Source: CAYRGG01 sp964423745
Lineage (GTDB): Bacteria > Pseudomonadota > Gammaproteobacteria > Competibacterales > Competibacteraceae
DNA: 64,000 nt
Reading direction: 5' to 3'
NCBI GenBank assembly: GCA_964423745.1
Contig: CAYRGG010000006.1
Location: 45,009 to 109,008, forward strand
This document shows positions 42,030-51,569 of the stretch, piece by piece. Made by a program: the position numbers and the translations under genes. Each line of letters opens with the position of its first letter. Position 1 is the stretch's first letter. The notes under the pieces are model-generated. The model saw only the letters and a program-made list of their open reading frames with translations. It had not been told where the DNA came from and did no database searches.

Positions 42030-44288
42030 TTAATCAGATCTATGATTTTTTGGTTTTTGACGGGATCGTTTGCGGTTTCGTTTAGCAGGCGCCGTTTTCT
42101 GCCCATTGGCTAATTCAAAATCGATCTTACGTTCATCCAAATCAACCCGCATGATACGCACCCGAATATTATCCCCTAGCCGATAGACTTGTCCGCTGCG
42201 TTCTCCGCGCAGGCGATGCCCCACCGGATCGAAATGATAATAATCATTGTGTAGGGCGGTCACATGCACCAAGCCTTCCACGAAGACCCCTTGTAGTTCC
42301 ACAAATAAACCAAATCCTGTGACTCCCGTCACGACGCCGTCAAATATATCGCCCACTTTATCTAGCATAAATTCGCATTTTAACCACTCGATGGCATCCC
42401 AAACGGCTTCGTCAGCCCGTCGCTCGGTCATGGAGCAATGTTCACCGAGACCCACCAAGGTTTGCAGAGTATGGCTAAAATCCTTATTGCTGCCACCGTG
42501 CAGAATATGCCGAATGGCCCGGTGTACTAGAAGGTCAGGGTAGCGACGTATCGGCGAGGTGAAATGAGTATAGGCATCCAGGGCTAGACCAAAGTGACCG
42601 CGTTTTTCTGGGCTATAAACGGCTTGGGATAAGGAGCGCAAAATGACGGTTTGGATAAGATGAAAGTCAGGTCGGCCTAGAGACCGTTTGAGCAGCATGG
42701 CATAATCTTTGGGGGAAGGTTTATCACCGCCCCCGAGTCCTAGCCCCAGTTCGCTCAAGAACCCTTTGAGCCGGGTAAGTTTTTCCTGGGTCGGTCCCTC
42801 ATGGACACGATACAGGGTAGGGAGCCGATGGCGTTGTAGAAAACGCGCCGCCGCTACATTAGCGGATAACATACATTCTTCGATAAGACGGTGGGCTGCA
42901 TTACGCTGAACAGGCACGATACGCTCGATTTTTTGCTCTGCGCTATATTCGATGGCTGTTTCCTGGGTATCCAGATCCAGGGCACCACGTTTTTCCCGGG
43001 CGCTGCGAAGCACCTCATAAAGTCCATAAAGCGCTTCCAGATGCGGCAGTAAAGATTCATACTGCCCACAGATATCTGGATTTCTGTCCACTAATATGGC
43101 CGCTACCGCATCATAGGTAAGCCGCGCCTGGGAGCGCATTACGGCCTCCATAAAGCGGGAACGCACGATACGCCCTTCACCGTTGATGGTCATTTCACAG
43201 GCCATACACAGGCGGTCTACCTGGGGATTTAAGGAGCAAAGCCCGTTGGAGAGCGCTTCGGGTAACATGGGAATAACCCGATCTGGAAGGTATACCGAGT
43301 TACCCCGCAGCTGCGCTTCCTCATCGAGGGCGCTGTTAGGGCGTACATACCAAGCAACATCGGCAATGGCCACGATAAGACGCCAATTCTTGCCACGCTG
43401 TTCGCAGTAAACCGCATCATCAAAGTCGCGAGCATCGATACCATCGATGGTGACTAAAGGCAAATCACGCAGATCCACACGTTTTTCTTTAGCAGTCTCA
43501 GGGACCTGGGATGGGAATTTTTTAGCTTCTTCAAGGGCAGCGACGGGCCATTCTGTGGGTATTTCATGGCGAGCGATGGCAATCTGTACTTCCATACCCG
43601 GCGCCATATGCTCACCCAACACCTCTTTGACGCGACCGATGGGCGGCGCCTGTTTACTGGGTTGCGAAATTAATTCCACGATGACGATTTGACCCGCCTG
43701 GGCTTCTCCTAAATATTCTGAAGGTACCAAGATATCGTGGTGAATACGTTTATTGTCCGGTACTACAAAGATAACCCCACGCTCCTGGAATAAACGTCCT
43801 ACGATTTGTTCTGTGCCACGCTCTAGAATGTCAACGACGGCGCTTTCGCGACGACCCCGATGGTCGATGCCAGCCACCCTGACCATAACCCGATCCCCAT
43901 GCAGGAGCTGGCGCATTTGACGGGGGGATATATAAAGATCCTCGCTGCCATCATCTGGAATTAAAAACCCATAACCTTCCGGATGACCCACCACACGCCC
44001 CTTGATGAGATTCATCTTGGCAGCGACACCGTAGCCGCTGCGCCGGTTGCGAATCAACTGACCATCGCGCTCCATGGCTTTGAAGCGGCGACGCAGGGCT
44101 TCCCTTTCCCAATCGTCAATGATATTCCAGGTGTCGTAAAACTCCTCCCGAGTAATGGGTACGTTCTGGGTTTCTAGATAAGAAAGAATAAACTCACGGC
44201 TAGGAATAGGGAGTTCGTATTTTTTTTGCTCTCTCGGCAACGAGGTATCGAGCTCGCGCCAGCGGCGCGTGCGTTTTTTGGTTGTCAT
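42030..44288 (-). CDS. rnr: Ribonuclease R
   Basis: A 752-residue 3'-5' exoribonuclease. The N-terminal winged helix is YDTWNIIDDWEREALRRRF. Cold-shock domains follow, then the RNB core with DGIDARDFDDAVY (catalytic aspartates) and HFTSPIRRYPDLLVHRAI. An S1 domain (FDGVVTGVTGFGLFVELQG) and a Lys/Arg-rich tail end the protein. It degrades structured RNA. The next gene upstream is tRNA-Leu on the other strand, about 200 bp away. Confidence 0.97.
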   Translation of the reverse strand: MTTKKRTRRWRELDTSLPREQKKYELPIPSREFILSYLETQNVPITREEFYDTWNIIDDWEREALRRRFKAMERDGQLIRNRRSGYGVAAKMNLIKGRVVGHPEGYGFLIPDDGSEDLYISPRQMRQLLHGDRVMVRVAGIDHRGRRESAVVDILERGTEQIVGRLFQERGVIFVVPDNKRIHHDILVPSEYLGEAQAGQIVIVELISQPSKQAPPIGRVKEVLGEHMAPGMEVQIAIARHEIPTEWPVAALEEAKKFPSQVPETAKEKRVDLRDLPLVTIDGIDARDFDDAVYCEQRGKNWRLIVAIADVAWYVRPNSALDEEAQLRGNSVYLPDRVIPMLPEALSNGLCSLNPQVDRLCMACEMTINGEGRIVRSRFMEAVMRSQARLTYDAVAAILVDRNPDICGQYESLLPHLEALYGLYEVLRSAREKRGALDLDTQETAIEYSAEQKIERIVPVQRNAAHRLIEECMLSANVAAARFLQRHRLPTLYRVHEGPTQEKLTRLKGFLSELGLGLGGGDKPSPKDYAMLLKRSLGRPDFHLIQTVILRSLSQAVYSPEKRGHFGLALDAYTHFTSPIRRYPDLLVHRAIRHILHGGSNKDFSHTLQTLVGLGEHCSMTERRADEAVWDAIEWLKCEFMLDKVGDIFDGVVTGVTGFGLFVELQGVFVEGLVHVTALHNDYYHFDPVGHRLRGERSGQVYRLGDNIRVRIMRVDLDERKIDFELANGQKTAPAKRNRKRSRQKPKNHRSD

Positions 44289-44485
44289 GGGTTTAGCGTT
44301 AAATTCTCAATGTGTCCTTGATGTTTCTATTTTATGAGTCAGTCACCAGCGTTGACGTGGTTTCATGCCTTGGCTAAACGAATTTGACTCACTGCAAAAG
44401 CTTTGATTGCACATTTGACAGGTAATTTTTTGAACCCTATATTAATGCAACCTTTACATTATCCATCAAAAACGTGAAGGGTTGT

Positions 44486-44572
44486 GCCGGGGTGGCGGAA
44501 GTGGTAGACGCGCTAGCTTCAGGTGTTAGTTGGGGTAACCCAGTGGAGGTTCAAGTCCTCTCCTCGGCACCA
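44486..44572 (+). tRNA. tRNA-Leu (CAG)
   Basis: The acceptor strands GCCGGGG and CCTCGGC pair with one G-T, followed by A and an encoded CCA. The anticodon arm CTAGC-TTCAGGT-GTTAG gives CAG at 44520-44522. A long class II variable arm and the T loop TTCAAGT complete the molecule. The gene is complete and looks functional. Confidence 0.97.
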
Positions 44573-44814
44573 TTTACTTTTTTTGCTGGATAATCTGTCC
44601 TTTCTCTATTGTATTGATCTGCCAAATAGTCCCTTGGTAGAGCACTATCTCTCCTCGAGCAAAAATTCATTGTCGTCTTTAAAATAATCTGGGTTGTCTT
44701 TGTTGCAGTTACATACGTAAGTAAGCTAGCTGCGGATTGTCGGTCGCCTTAGGAGCTTAAGGCACGGGCAAAGGTGTATTTTACAGCTAATGACCAAAAA
44801 ATTTTCCAGTGTCG

Positions 44815-44842
44815 CTTGAAATTTTTTCTGGTGCCTATATAT
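44815..44842 (+). promoter_or_regulatory. Sigma-32-like heat-shock promoter of groESL
   Basis: CTTGAAA at 44815-44821 matches the sigma-32 -35 consensus exactly. A CCTATATAT box follows after 12-13 bp, a relaxed match to the CCCCATNT -10. It lies about 75 bp upstream of groES in the 344-bp gap after tRNA-Leu. That gap has no other gene. Confidence 0.7.
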
Positions 44843-44850
44843 CAGCAGCC

Positions 44851-44866
44851 AGCACTAAAGAGTGCT
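44851..44866. promoter_or_regulatory. CIRCE-like inverted repeat with short spacer
   Basis: AGCACT-AAAG-AGTGCT, then AA, reproduces the arms of the HrcA operator CIRCE (TTAGCACTC-N9-GAGTGCTAA). The spacing is only 4 bp and the outer left bases are changed. It lies between the sigma-32-like promoter and groES, where CIRCE normally sits. It may be a decayed or variant HrcA site. Confidence 0.4.
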
Positions 44867-44916
44867 AATAAGATTTTTACCTTTATATTGTCAGGTTACC
44901 GGGGAGTAAGACCTGT

Positions 44917-45207
44917 ATGAATATTCGTCCTTTACACGATCGAATTATTGTAAAGCGTAAGGAAGAAGAGCAAACCTCGCCAGGAGGTATTGTTCTTCCC
45001 GATACCGCCAAGGAAAAACCCGTCCGCGGTGAAGTGATCGCGGTGGGTAAGGGTAAGACGTTAAACAATGGCGATCAGCGGCCTGTTGACGTCAAGCCGG
45101 GAGACGAGGTGCTGTTTGGTAAATACGCAGGGACTGAGGTTAACGTTGACGATGAAGAGCTGTTAGTGATGCGCGAAGACGACATCATGGCGATTATCGA
45201 AAAGTAA
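44917..45207 (+). CDS. groES: Co-chaperonin GroES
   Basis: A 96-residue lid of the chaperonin. It has MNIRPLHDRIIVKRKEEEQ, the mobile loop TSPGGIVLPDTAKEKP and a C-terminal LLVMREDDIMAIIE. It is the first gene of the groESL operon, 52 bp before groEL. Confidence 0.98.
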   Translation: MNIRPLHDRIIVKRKEEEQTSPGGIVLPDTAKEKPVRGEVIAVGKGKTLNNGDQRPVDVKPGDEVLFGKYAGTEVNVDDEELLVMREDDIMAIIEK

Positions 45208-45259
45208 GCAAAAATTTAGGCATCATCGGTTAAAAAAGTACAAAACATAGGGTTTTAAA

Positions 45260-46897
45260 ATGGCTGCTAAAGTTGTCAAGTTTCATGATGAAGCACGTCA
45301 GCGCCTAGTGCGCGGTGCGGATATTTTAGCGAATGCTGTCAAGGTCACATTGGGTCCCCGGGGTCGCAATGTGGTGCTGGATAAGAGTTTTGGCGCACCC
45401 ACCATGACCAAAGACGGTGTGTCGGTGGCTAAAGAAATCGAGTTGGCCGATAACTTTGAGAACATGGGGGCGCAAATGGTCAAGGAGGTTGCCTCAAAAA
45501 CCTCCGATGTGGCTGGGGATGGCACCACCACGGCAACCGTGCTGGCGCAATCCATGTTGCGAGAAGGTTTAAAATCGGTGGCTGCTGGCATGAATCCCAT
45601 GGATTTAAAACGGGGTCTTGATAAGGCAGTCGCCGAAGCTATCGAGAAGTTAAAAGCTATTTCCAAGCCCGTGCAGGATAATAAAGCTATCGCTCAAGTG
45701 GGCACTGTGTCTGCTAATGGCGACTCGGTCATTGGTGACATTATCGCCCAGGCCATGGAAAAGGTGGGTAAAGAGGGTGTCATCACCGTCGAAGAGGGCA
45801 AGAGTCTAGAAGACGAATTGGATGTAGTTGAAGGTATGCAGTTCGATCGGGGCTACTTGTCACCGTACTTTATCAACAATAAAGAAAACATGAACTGCGA
45901 GTTAGAGGATGCCCTTGTGCTTCTCTACGACAAGAAAATCTCTAACATTCGCGATTTATTGCCCCTTTTGGAAAGTGTTGCAAAGTCCAGCAAACCGTTA
46001 TTGATCATTGCCGAAGACATCGAAGGAGAAGCGCTGGCGACATTGGTGGTCAATAGCATCCGTGGCATTATCAAGGTAGCTGCAGTCAAGGCCCCTGGCT
46101 TTGGCGATCGTCGCAAGGCCATGTTACAGGATATGGCCATTCTCACGGGTGGTCAGGTCATTTCCGAAGAAGTAGGGTTGAGCCTAGAGAAAGCCACTCT
46201 GGAAGACCTAGGAGCAGCCAAGCGAATCATTATCGGCAAAGAAGACACCACCGTGGTCGATGGCGCCGGCGCTAAAGCCGATATTGAAGGGCGTATTGCG
46301 CAAATTCGCGCCGAAATCGAAAAAACCACATCAAGCTACGATACCGAAAAGCTCCAGGAGCGCTTGGCTAAACTGGCTGGCGGCGTTGGTGTTATCAAGG
46401 TGGGTGCGGCTACGGAAGTGGAGATGAAGGAAAAGAAAGCCCGTGTCGAAGATGCTTTACATGCCACCCGCGCCGCCGTTGAAGAAGGCGTCGTTCCCGG
46501 GGGTGGGGTTGCTTTAATTCGGGTATTAACGCACTTAGATAATCTGCAAAGTGAAAACCACGACCAAGCTATGGGTATCAAAATCGCCCGCCGCGCTATG
46601 GAAGAACCGTTGCGGCAAATCGTCGCTAATGCCGGTGGCGAACCGTCTGTGGTATTACGGCGCGTGGCGGAAGGTGAAGATGATTTTGGCTTTAATGCAG
46701 CCACCGAAGCGTTTGGTAATATGGTGGAAATGGGTATACTCGATCCCACAAAAGTGGTACGTACTGCACTGCAAAATGCCGCTTCTATCGCCGGTCTCAT
46801 GATTACCACCGAGGCGATGGTGGCGGAAGCGCCTAAGAAGGATGAGAAAGGTCCTGGAATGCCGCCAGGCGCTAGTATGGATGATATGGGTTTCTAA
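45260..46897 (+). CDS. groEL: Chaperonin GroEL
   Basis: A 545-residue 60-kDa chaperonin. It shows LGPRGRNVVLDKSFGAPTMT, the ATP site VAGDGTTTATVLAQ and EEGVVPGGGVALIR. The tail ends PPGASMDDMGF, with only a short glycine-poor end instead of the repeated GGM tail. Some residues vary from the E. coli protein but all catalytic parts are present. Confidence 0.98.
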   Translation: MAAKVVKFHDEARQRLVRGADILANAVKVTLGPRGRNVVLDKSFGAPTMTKDGVSVAKEIELADNFENMGAQMVKEVASKTSDVAGDGTTTATVLAQSMLREGLKSVAAGMNPMDLKRGLDKAVAEAIEKLKAISKPVQDNKAIAQVGTVSANGDSVIGDIIAQAMEKVGKEGVITVEEGKSLEDELDVVEGMQFDRGYLSPYFINNKENMNCELEDALVLLYDKKISNIRDLLPLLESVAKSSKPLLIIAEDIEGEALATLVVNSIRGIIKVAAVKAPGFGDRRKAMLQDMAILTGGQVISEEVGLSLEKATLEDLGAAKRIIIGKEDTTVVDGAGAKADIEGRIAQIRAEIEKTTSSYDTEKLQERLAKLAGGVGVIKVGAATEVEMKEKKARVEDALHATRAAVEEGVVPGGGVALIRVLTHLDNLQSENHDQAMGIKIARRAMEEPLRQIVANAGGEPSVVLRRVAEGEDDFGFNAATEAFGNMVEMGILDPTKVVRTALQNAASIAGLMITTEAMVAEAPKKDEKGPGMPPGASMDDMGF

Positions 46898-46911
46898 AAT
46901 AAATAACTGGG

Positions 46912-46935
46912 GACCTTGGGCGAAAGCCCAAGGTC
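46912..46935 (+). terminator. groESL 3' hairpin
   Basis: GACCTTGGGC-GAAA-GCCCAAGGTC is a perfect 10-bp stem with a GNRA tetraloop, 15 bp after the groEL stop. No T tract follows, so it may stabilise the mRNA end or act with another factor. Confidence 0.65.
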
Positions 46936-46967
46936 ATTACCGTTAAAGATTGCGAATTTATTAATGA

Positions 46968-47105
46968 TCATGCAGCTTTAATGGCTGCCTGACAGAAAGT
47001 ATCTACAGCGTCCTCTGGAACGAGCAGCAATAGTCTTGTTAGGGTAATCTGAGGAAGATTAGCATTTTCAATAAAGTTGGCCCAAAATTGATAAAGAAGG
47101 TCAGA
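46968..47105 (-). pseudogene. Possible protein-coding remnant
   Basis: On the minus strand a frame of about 45 codons without a start reads SDLLYQFWANFIENANLPQ and continues to VPEDAVDTFCQAAIKAA before TGA. Its composition looks like real protein rather than random sequence, but I cannot name the family. It lies in the 357-bp gap between groEL and a toxin-antitoxin pair, a likely place for a decayed gene. Nothing else is seen in the rest of this gap. Confidence 0.3.
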
Positions 47106-47255
47106 TCACGCCATTCTGAGAAAAAATACCAAACATGGTGTTGAGGTTCTCAGTAAACGACAACATACATTAAAGTGTGCTTTGCTAGATGCTCTTATCA
47201 TGGCCCTAAAACCTAGCGTTCAGCTTATATTGTTCGTAATGGAGGAAACGCCATC

Positions 47256-47486
47256 ATGAATACAAGAACTATCACAATTCAAGTTGACAAGGAGGCTGGC
47301 AGAGCCTTTGTGGAAGCCTCACCGGAAGCACAACAGAAGATGCAGCTTCTTCTCAGTCTCCGATTACAAGAACTTACTACTCATCAAGGAAAGTCGCTCC
47401 AAACAGTTATGGACGAAATGGGTGCTCGCGCTGAGGCCCGTGGCCTTACACCAGAGATCTTAAACTCGCTGTTGCATGACAAATAA
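47256..47486 (+). CDS. Antitoxin of a PIN toxin pair
   Basis: A 76-residue protein: MNTRTITIQVDKEAGRAF at the start (a ribbon-like DNA-binding strand), then helices QQKMQLLLSLRLQEL and SLQTVMDEMGARAEARGLTP. It is the usual partner of PIN toxins of the COG1569 type and overlaps the toxin start by 11 bp. GGAGG lies upstream of the ATG. Confidence 0.85.
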   Translation: MNTRTITIQVDKEAGRAFVEASPEAQQKMQLLLSLRLQELTTHQGKSLQTVMDEMGARAEARGLTPEILNSLLHDK

Positions 47487-47889
47487 CGTGCGTGTAGTGA
47501 TAGATACCAATGTAATCGTCAGTGCAGCGCTATTGCCATATTCTATTCCGAGACAAGCGTTTGATCGAGCCCTAGAGCAGGGTACAATTCTTGTTTCTTC
47601 TACGACTGTAGCAGAACTGGATGACGTCTTGCGCCGTCCCTATTTTGATAAATATGTTCATGAAGATGAACGGCTTGATTTCCTCGCGGTTTTAATTAGG
47701 GACTCTGAGTTAGTAGTTGTCAATGATGTCGTCAATGACTGTCGTGATCCAAAAGATAACAAGTTTCTCGAACTTGCAATTAGTGGTAAGGCTACTCATA
47801 TCGTCAGTGGGGATAAGGATTTGTTAGCATTACATCTATTCCGTGGTGTTCTAATTTTGACGCCACAGACCTTCTTGGCGCAACGGTAA
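47476..47889 (+). CDS. PIN-domain toxin (COG1569/TIGR00305 type)
   Basis: A 137-residue PIN ribonuclease. The acidic residues are in VVIDTNVIVSAAL, STTVAELDDVL, CRDPKDNKFLELA and HIVSGDKDLLAL, all present. It would cut RNA unless bound by the preceding antitoxin. Both genes are intact, so the pair should be functional. Confidence 0.92.
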   Translation: MTNNVRVVIDTNVIVSAALLPYSIPRQAFDRALEQGTILVSSTTVAELDDVLRRPYFDKYVHEDERLDFLAVLIRDSELVVVNDVVNDCRDPKDNKFLELAISGKATHIVSGDKDLLALHLFRGVLILTPQTFLAQR

Positions 47890-48030
47890 ATACAATTAAG
47901 GCATTGCTCTCAACGTAATCATACCAACCTACGAAAACCAATATTGTTAGATTAACTTGTAAATCGTGACAAAACCTCCTAAGTCAGGACCAGTCACAGT
48001 TAATATTTATGTTTTGTTCGTATTGCTAGA

Positions 48031-48507
48031 TTAAAATTTAATCTCAGTAGGCATGGTTGGAAAAAGTTGCGATTTTTCTAACCGCCCACGATAGCTATAA
48101 TAAGCAAGCTTCCCCTGTTCATCACACACCCATACTTCTTTTGCGCCTTTGGCAAGATAAAGCATTATTTTTTCTTCCATATCTTTTTCGCTGTTTGACG
48201 GGGATAGGATTTCTACACATAACTCAGGCGCTTCATCATAGGGTGTGTTTATACCGTTTCTATCAAAAAACTGCTTGGAACCCCAAGCAACATCCGCTAC
48301 TTTTACCCCTTTCAAGGTAGCGATTGAGCATTCGGTGAGCACTTTGCCCCCGGTTTTATAGTCTCTGAGCAAACCGGATAGCTCGGCTTGGAAAAGTCCA
48401 TGTTGATTGGAAGCAGGACTCAAGACAACTTGCCCTCCTTCATTGAGTTCTACTTTATAAGGAAGATTTTGCAGGGTTGGATCCGCCATCACTTCTGACC
48501 ATCTCAT
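48031..48507 (-). CDS. Uma2 family (DUF820) endonuclease-like protein
   Basis: A protein of about 158 residues with the DUF820 restriction-like core: YKVELNEGGQVVLSP, KVADVAWGSKQFF, ELCVEILSPSNSEKDMEEKI (the last E of the PD-(D/E)XK fold) and AKGAKEVWVCD. The family is expanded in cyanobacteria and sulfur bacteria; its role is unclear. The start MRWSEVMADP fits the family better than the upstream ATG. Confidence 0.88.
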   Translation of the reverse strand: MRWSEVMADPTLQNLPYKVELNEGGQVVLSPASNQHGLFQAELSGLLRDYKTGGKVLTECSIATLKGVKVADVAWGSKQFFDRNGINTPYDEAPELCVEILSPSNSEKDMEEKIMLYLAKGAKEVWVCDEQGKLAYYSYRGRLEKSQLFPTMPTEIKF

Positions 48508-48714
48508 CTTTTTCCCCCATACCCATAAGCTGCTTGATAAAGTCATTACTCTAAAACCGATTCATCAGCACAGTTACCCCCCAAGCCTCATTTCATGAAA
48601 TAGATATAATCGTCTAAACTTCGGGTAAGCTAATTTATTTTGATGTATTTGTCCGCTATCAAAGTCATAGGATTGTATGATCTCAAATCTTCACTGTGAC
48701 CGAAGGAAAAGTTA

Positions 48715-49512
48715 ATGGCCGAATCAATCCCAATTATTCAAGGTTCACTCAATTCACCAAGGGTTCGCAAGATTACCGCAGAGCAACCGTGGCAGTGGCT
48801 GGCGGCCGGTTGGCGGGACACCTTAGCAACCCCCCTAGCCAGCGGCTTTTACGGCATTATTTTCGTGGTCATGGGTTATTATTTAACCTTTATGGTGGCT
48901 GGAAAATTCCATATGGCCTTGGCGCTGGGAACGGGTTTTCTGCTAGGTGGTCCCTTTTTGGCCACCGGTCTTTATGCGTTGAGCCGTAGCTTAGAGCGGG
49001 GTGAATCAGCGCGTTTAGGAAGTTCGTTGATTGCTTGGAACGCCAATCTAAAAGGCATTCTCCTGTTTGGTATTGTTTTGGGGCTGGTCATGATCGTCTG
49101 GGCGCGTTTGTCAGCGGTGATTTTTGCCCTGGTTTTTTTAAACTCCTCAACGCCTAGCGTTGACAGTACTACCGCCAACATCTTTTTTTCTGGGGACGGT
49201 TTACGGTTCCTCATGGTGTTCATGGCCATTGGCGCCGTTATAGCCAGCGTGGTGTTTGCCATCAGCGTCGTTTCCATTCCTATGCTACTGGATCGTAGTA
49301 ACGTGGATGTAATTACCGCCGTGGTCACCAGTCTTACTGCGGTGCGTTTGAATCCTGGCCCGATGCTGTTATGGGCTGCTCTGATTGTGGTGTTTACCGG
49401 GGTTGGTTTGGCAACCTTTTTTCTAGGCTTAGCAATTTCTGTGCCCCTAATCGGACATGCGACTTGGTACGCCTATCGGGATCTGGTGGAACCTGAAAAA
49501 AAACTATCTTAA
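48715..49512 (+). CDS. DUF2189 integral membrane protein
   Basis: A 265-residue protein with six likely membrane segments: GFYGIIFVVMGYYLTFMV, LALGTGFLLGGPFLATGLYA and others. The signature is VRKITAEQPWQWLAAGWRD near the start and LFGIVLGLVMIVWARLSAVI in the centre, as in DUF2189. Function unknown; such genes are common in proteobacteria near respiratory genes. Confidence 0.9.
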   Translation: MAESIPIIQGSLNSPRVRKITAEQPWQWLAAGWRDTLATPLASGFYGIIFVVMGYYLTFMVAGKFHMALALGTGFLLGGPFLATGLYALSRSLERGESARLGSSLIAWNANLKGILLFGIVLGLVMIVWARLSAVIFALVFLNSSTPSVDSTTANIFFSGDGLRFLMVFMAIGAVIASVVFAISVVSIPMLLDRSNVDVITAVVTSLTAVRLNPGPMLLWAALIVVFTGVGLATFFLGLAISVPLIGHATWYAYRDLVEPEKKLS

Positions 49513-49530
49513 CGTATTAAGGGCGCTAAG

Positions 49531-50256
49531 CTAAAAAGCTTCAACCGGTATCCGCATCCATTTGCCCTCGTATTTAGCGGGTCCGCTGGGTTTCGTTGGC
49601 ATAGGGCCACTCAAGTTTTCTCTAGTCACCAAAAGCTGACCCGGCAATTTTGGACGCATATTTTTGTCGATTTGCAACTTCATGGTGTCGCCTTTATCCG
49701 GCAGTACGCCTAAGGGATAAAGCTCCGAAGAACCTTCCGGCTGCACCCAGAGCACGCAGCGAATATCTTTTGGTAACTGAATAGGTTTCATGTTTTTGAC
49801 ATAAAGCTGCTCCAAGTCCGTCGGCGCGCTTATCGTCCAGGTGGTTTCATACTGTTGTTTGTCGTTGAGTAATACCACATAACCAGTCGCATCTTGAGTA
49901 AAAGGTTTTACCACCAATAGCGCGGCTAGTATACTGGCTAAAACCGCACTACCCAAGGTTAAACCACGCCAAAACGCAAGCCGTTCAAATCGGTTTGCCC
50001 GTGGCGCCGGCGTAGACGGTTTAGGCGACGGAAACAGACGAATTTGTAAGTTCTCCCAAGCGGCCTGTGGGGGAGCAACCGGAGGCACATCTTGAGCTAA
50101 TGAATTGAGCCGCAATTCCCATTCTTGTACCCGTTGACGTAACGACGGAGAAGCATGCAACAAACCGTCAAACCGTTGCCGCGCCCGTCCCTTGAGGGTA
50201 CCTAGGACATATTCAGCTGCCAATAGATCAGCCAATTGTGGATTATGGTAGTTCAT
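49531..50256 (-). CDS. Anti-sigma factor (RskA-like), membrane anchored
   Basis: A 241-residue protein. The N-terminal ADLLAAEYVLGTLKGRARQRFD motif binds sigma. One transmembrane helix (LGSAVLASILAALLVV) divides it, and a periplasmic RskA-type domain reads SAPTDLEQLYVKNMKP and LYPLGVLPDKGD. The ATG at 50256 overlaps the sigma factor stop (ATGA) and is preferred to 50271. The N-terminal zinc motif HxxxCxxC is absent. Confidence 0.88.
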   Translation of the reverse strand: MNYHNPQLADLLAAEYVLGTLKGRARQRFDGLLHASPSLRQRVQEWELRLNSLAQDVPPVAPPQAAWENLQIRLFPSPKPSTPAPRANRFERLAFWRGLTLGSAVLASILAALLVVKPFTQDATGYVVLLNDKQQYETTWTISAPTDLEQLYVKNMKPIQLPKDIRCVLWVQPEGSSELYPLGVLPDKGDTMKLQIDKNMRPKLPGQLLVTRENLSGPMPTKPSGPAKYEGKWMRIPVEAF

Positions 50257-50807
50257 CGTTCTTCCAAGCACTTTTTCAAACGCATAAGACCTCGTCGCAA
50301 CCAGGATTTAACCGTTCCTAACGGTGTGTCCAAATGGTCAGCTAGTTGCTCGTGGGTTAGACCATTAAAATAGGCCAGCAGCATAGCTTGACGCTGAGAA
50401 CCCTCTAGTTGATTAAGGCACTCACGTACAAACTGATGTTGCTGAGACTGGCTTGTCAACTCATAGGGGCCTGCCCCCTCATCCGCAAGCCAATGCAATT
50501 CATCCACTGGTTCAGAAGGCGCTGACTCATGGCTGGAGCGTCTCAACAGATCAATCGCTTGATTACGCACAATGGTGCCCATCCACGTCATCGGGCGCGC
50601 CTTTTCCGCACGAAAGTCACCGGCGCGATTCCAAATCTTAACGTAACCTTCTTGGAGCACCTCCCTGGCCAAATCCGGGTTCTTAACTATACGCACAATC
50701 AAACCAAATAGTTGCGCTGAAGTAGCTTTATAAAGTGCCTCAAAAGCATGACGATCGTTGAGTGCGCAGCGGGCCAGCAGCTGAGATAATTCCTCAGGGG
50801 ACAGCAT
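50253..50807 (-). CDS. ECF RNA polymerase sigma factor (SigK-like)
   Basis: A 184-residue sigma factor. Region 2 reads AFEALYKATSAQLFGLIVRI and VLQEGYVKIWNRA with MTWMGTIVRNQAIDLLRR. Region 4 reads LLAYFNGLTHEQLADHLDTPLGTV cut by a helix-turn-helix. It is coupled to the anti-sigma factor downstream, which should hold it at the membrane until a signal frees it. Confidence 0.92.
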   Translation of the reverse strand: MLSPEELSQLLARCALNDRHAFEALYKATSAQLFGLIVRIVKNPDLAREVLQEGYVKIWNRAGDFRAEKARPMTWMGTIVRNQAIDLLRRSSHESAPSEPVDELHWLADEGAGPYELTSQSQQHQFVRECLNQLEGSQRQAMLLAYFNGLTHEQLADHLDTPLGTVKSWLRRGLMRLKKCLEER

Positions 50808-50909
50808 GGAGTACCTGTAACTATTATTATCGTTAAAAGATTTCGCGACGGATATAATGCATATAAATGGTATTTATTATACCGGCTGAGCAAGCACTGG
50901 ATAGTGTTT

Positions 50910-51551
50910 TTATAGGATTGCTGGAGTCTTATCTGGATAGTTACATAAATCCCGAATGATGCAGACTCCGCAGCGAGGTTTGCGAGCGACACAGACATAA
51001 CGCCCATGCAAAAGCAACCAGTGGTGAGCCTGGTGTTTAAATTCATCGGGCACAACCTGGAGCAGTTTTTTCTCCACTTCTATAACGTTTTTACCAGGCG
51101 CAAGTCCGGTACGGTTAGCGAGGCGAAAAATATGGGTATCCACGGCAATGGTGGGTTCCCCAAAAGCCACGTTAAGGATTACGTTAGCTGTTTTGCGACC
51201 CACCCCCGGTAGTGCTTCCAAAGCTGCGCGGTCACAGGGTACCTCACCATCGTGAAGTTGCACCAGTAAACTGCAGGTTTTGATGATATTGGCTGCCTTG
51301 GTCTTATACAAACCCACTTGTTTTATATAATCGATTAAACTTGATTCACCCAATTCCAACAGCCCTTGGGGAGTATTAGCCACGGGAAATAAACGGGCTG
51401 TGGTCTGATTGACGCTTTTATCCGTCGCTTGAGCTGAAAGTATCACTGCGATCAATAGCTCAAAGGGAGTGGTCTGGCGCAGTTCAGTGGTTGGATCAGG
51501 GTTGGCGGCTCGTAAACGGGAAAACAGTTCTCGGCACTGTTGAGGGTTCAT
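50910..51551 (-). CDS. nth: Endonuclease III
   Basis: A protein of 213 residues that removes oxidised pyrimidines. It shows the helix-hairpin-helix LPGVGRKTANVIL with the catalytic Lys before it, the catalytic Asp in VDTHIFRLANR, and the iron-sulfur cysteines CVARKPRCGVCIIRDLC. It follows rsxE by 18 bp, keeping the rsx-nth order of E. coli. Confidence 0.97.
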   Translation of the reverse strand: MNPQQCRELFSRLRAANPDPTTELRQTTPFELLIAVILSAQATDKSVNQTTARLFPVANTPQGLLELGESSLIDYIKQVGLYKTKAANIIKTCSLLVQLHDGEVPCDRAALEALPGVGRKTANVILNVAFGEPTIAVDTHIFRLANRTGLAPGKNVIEVEKKLLQVVPDEFKHQAHHWLLLHGRYVCVARKPRCGVCIIRDLCNYPDKTPAIL

Positions 51552-51569
51552 AGGCAGCAAATAATGAGC

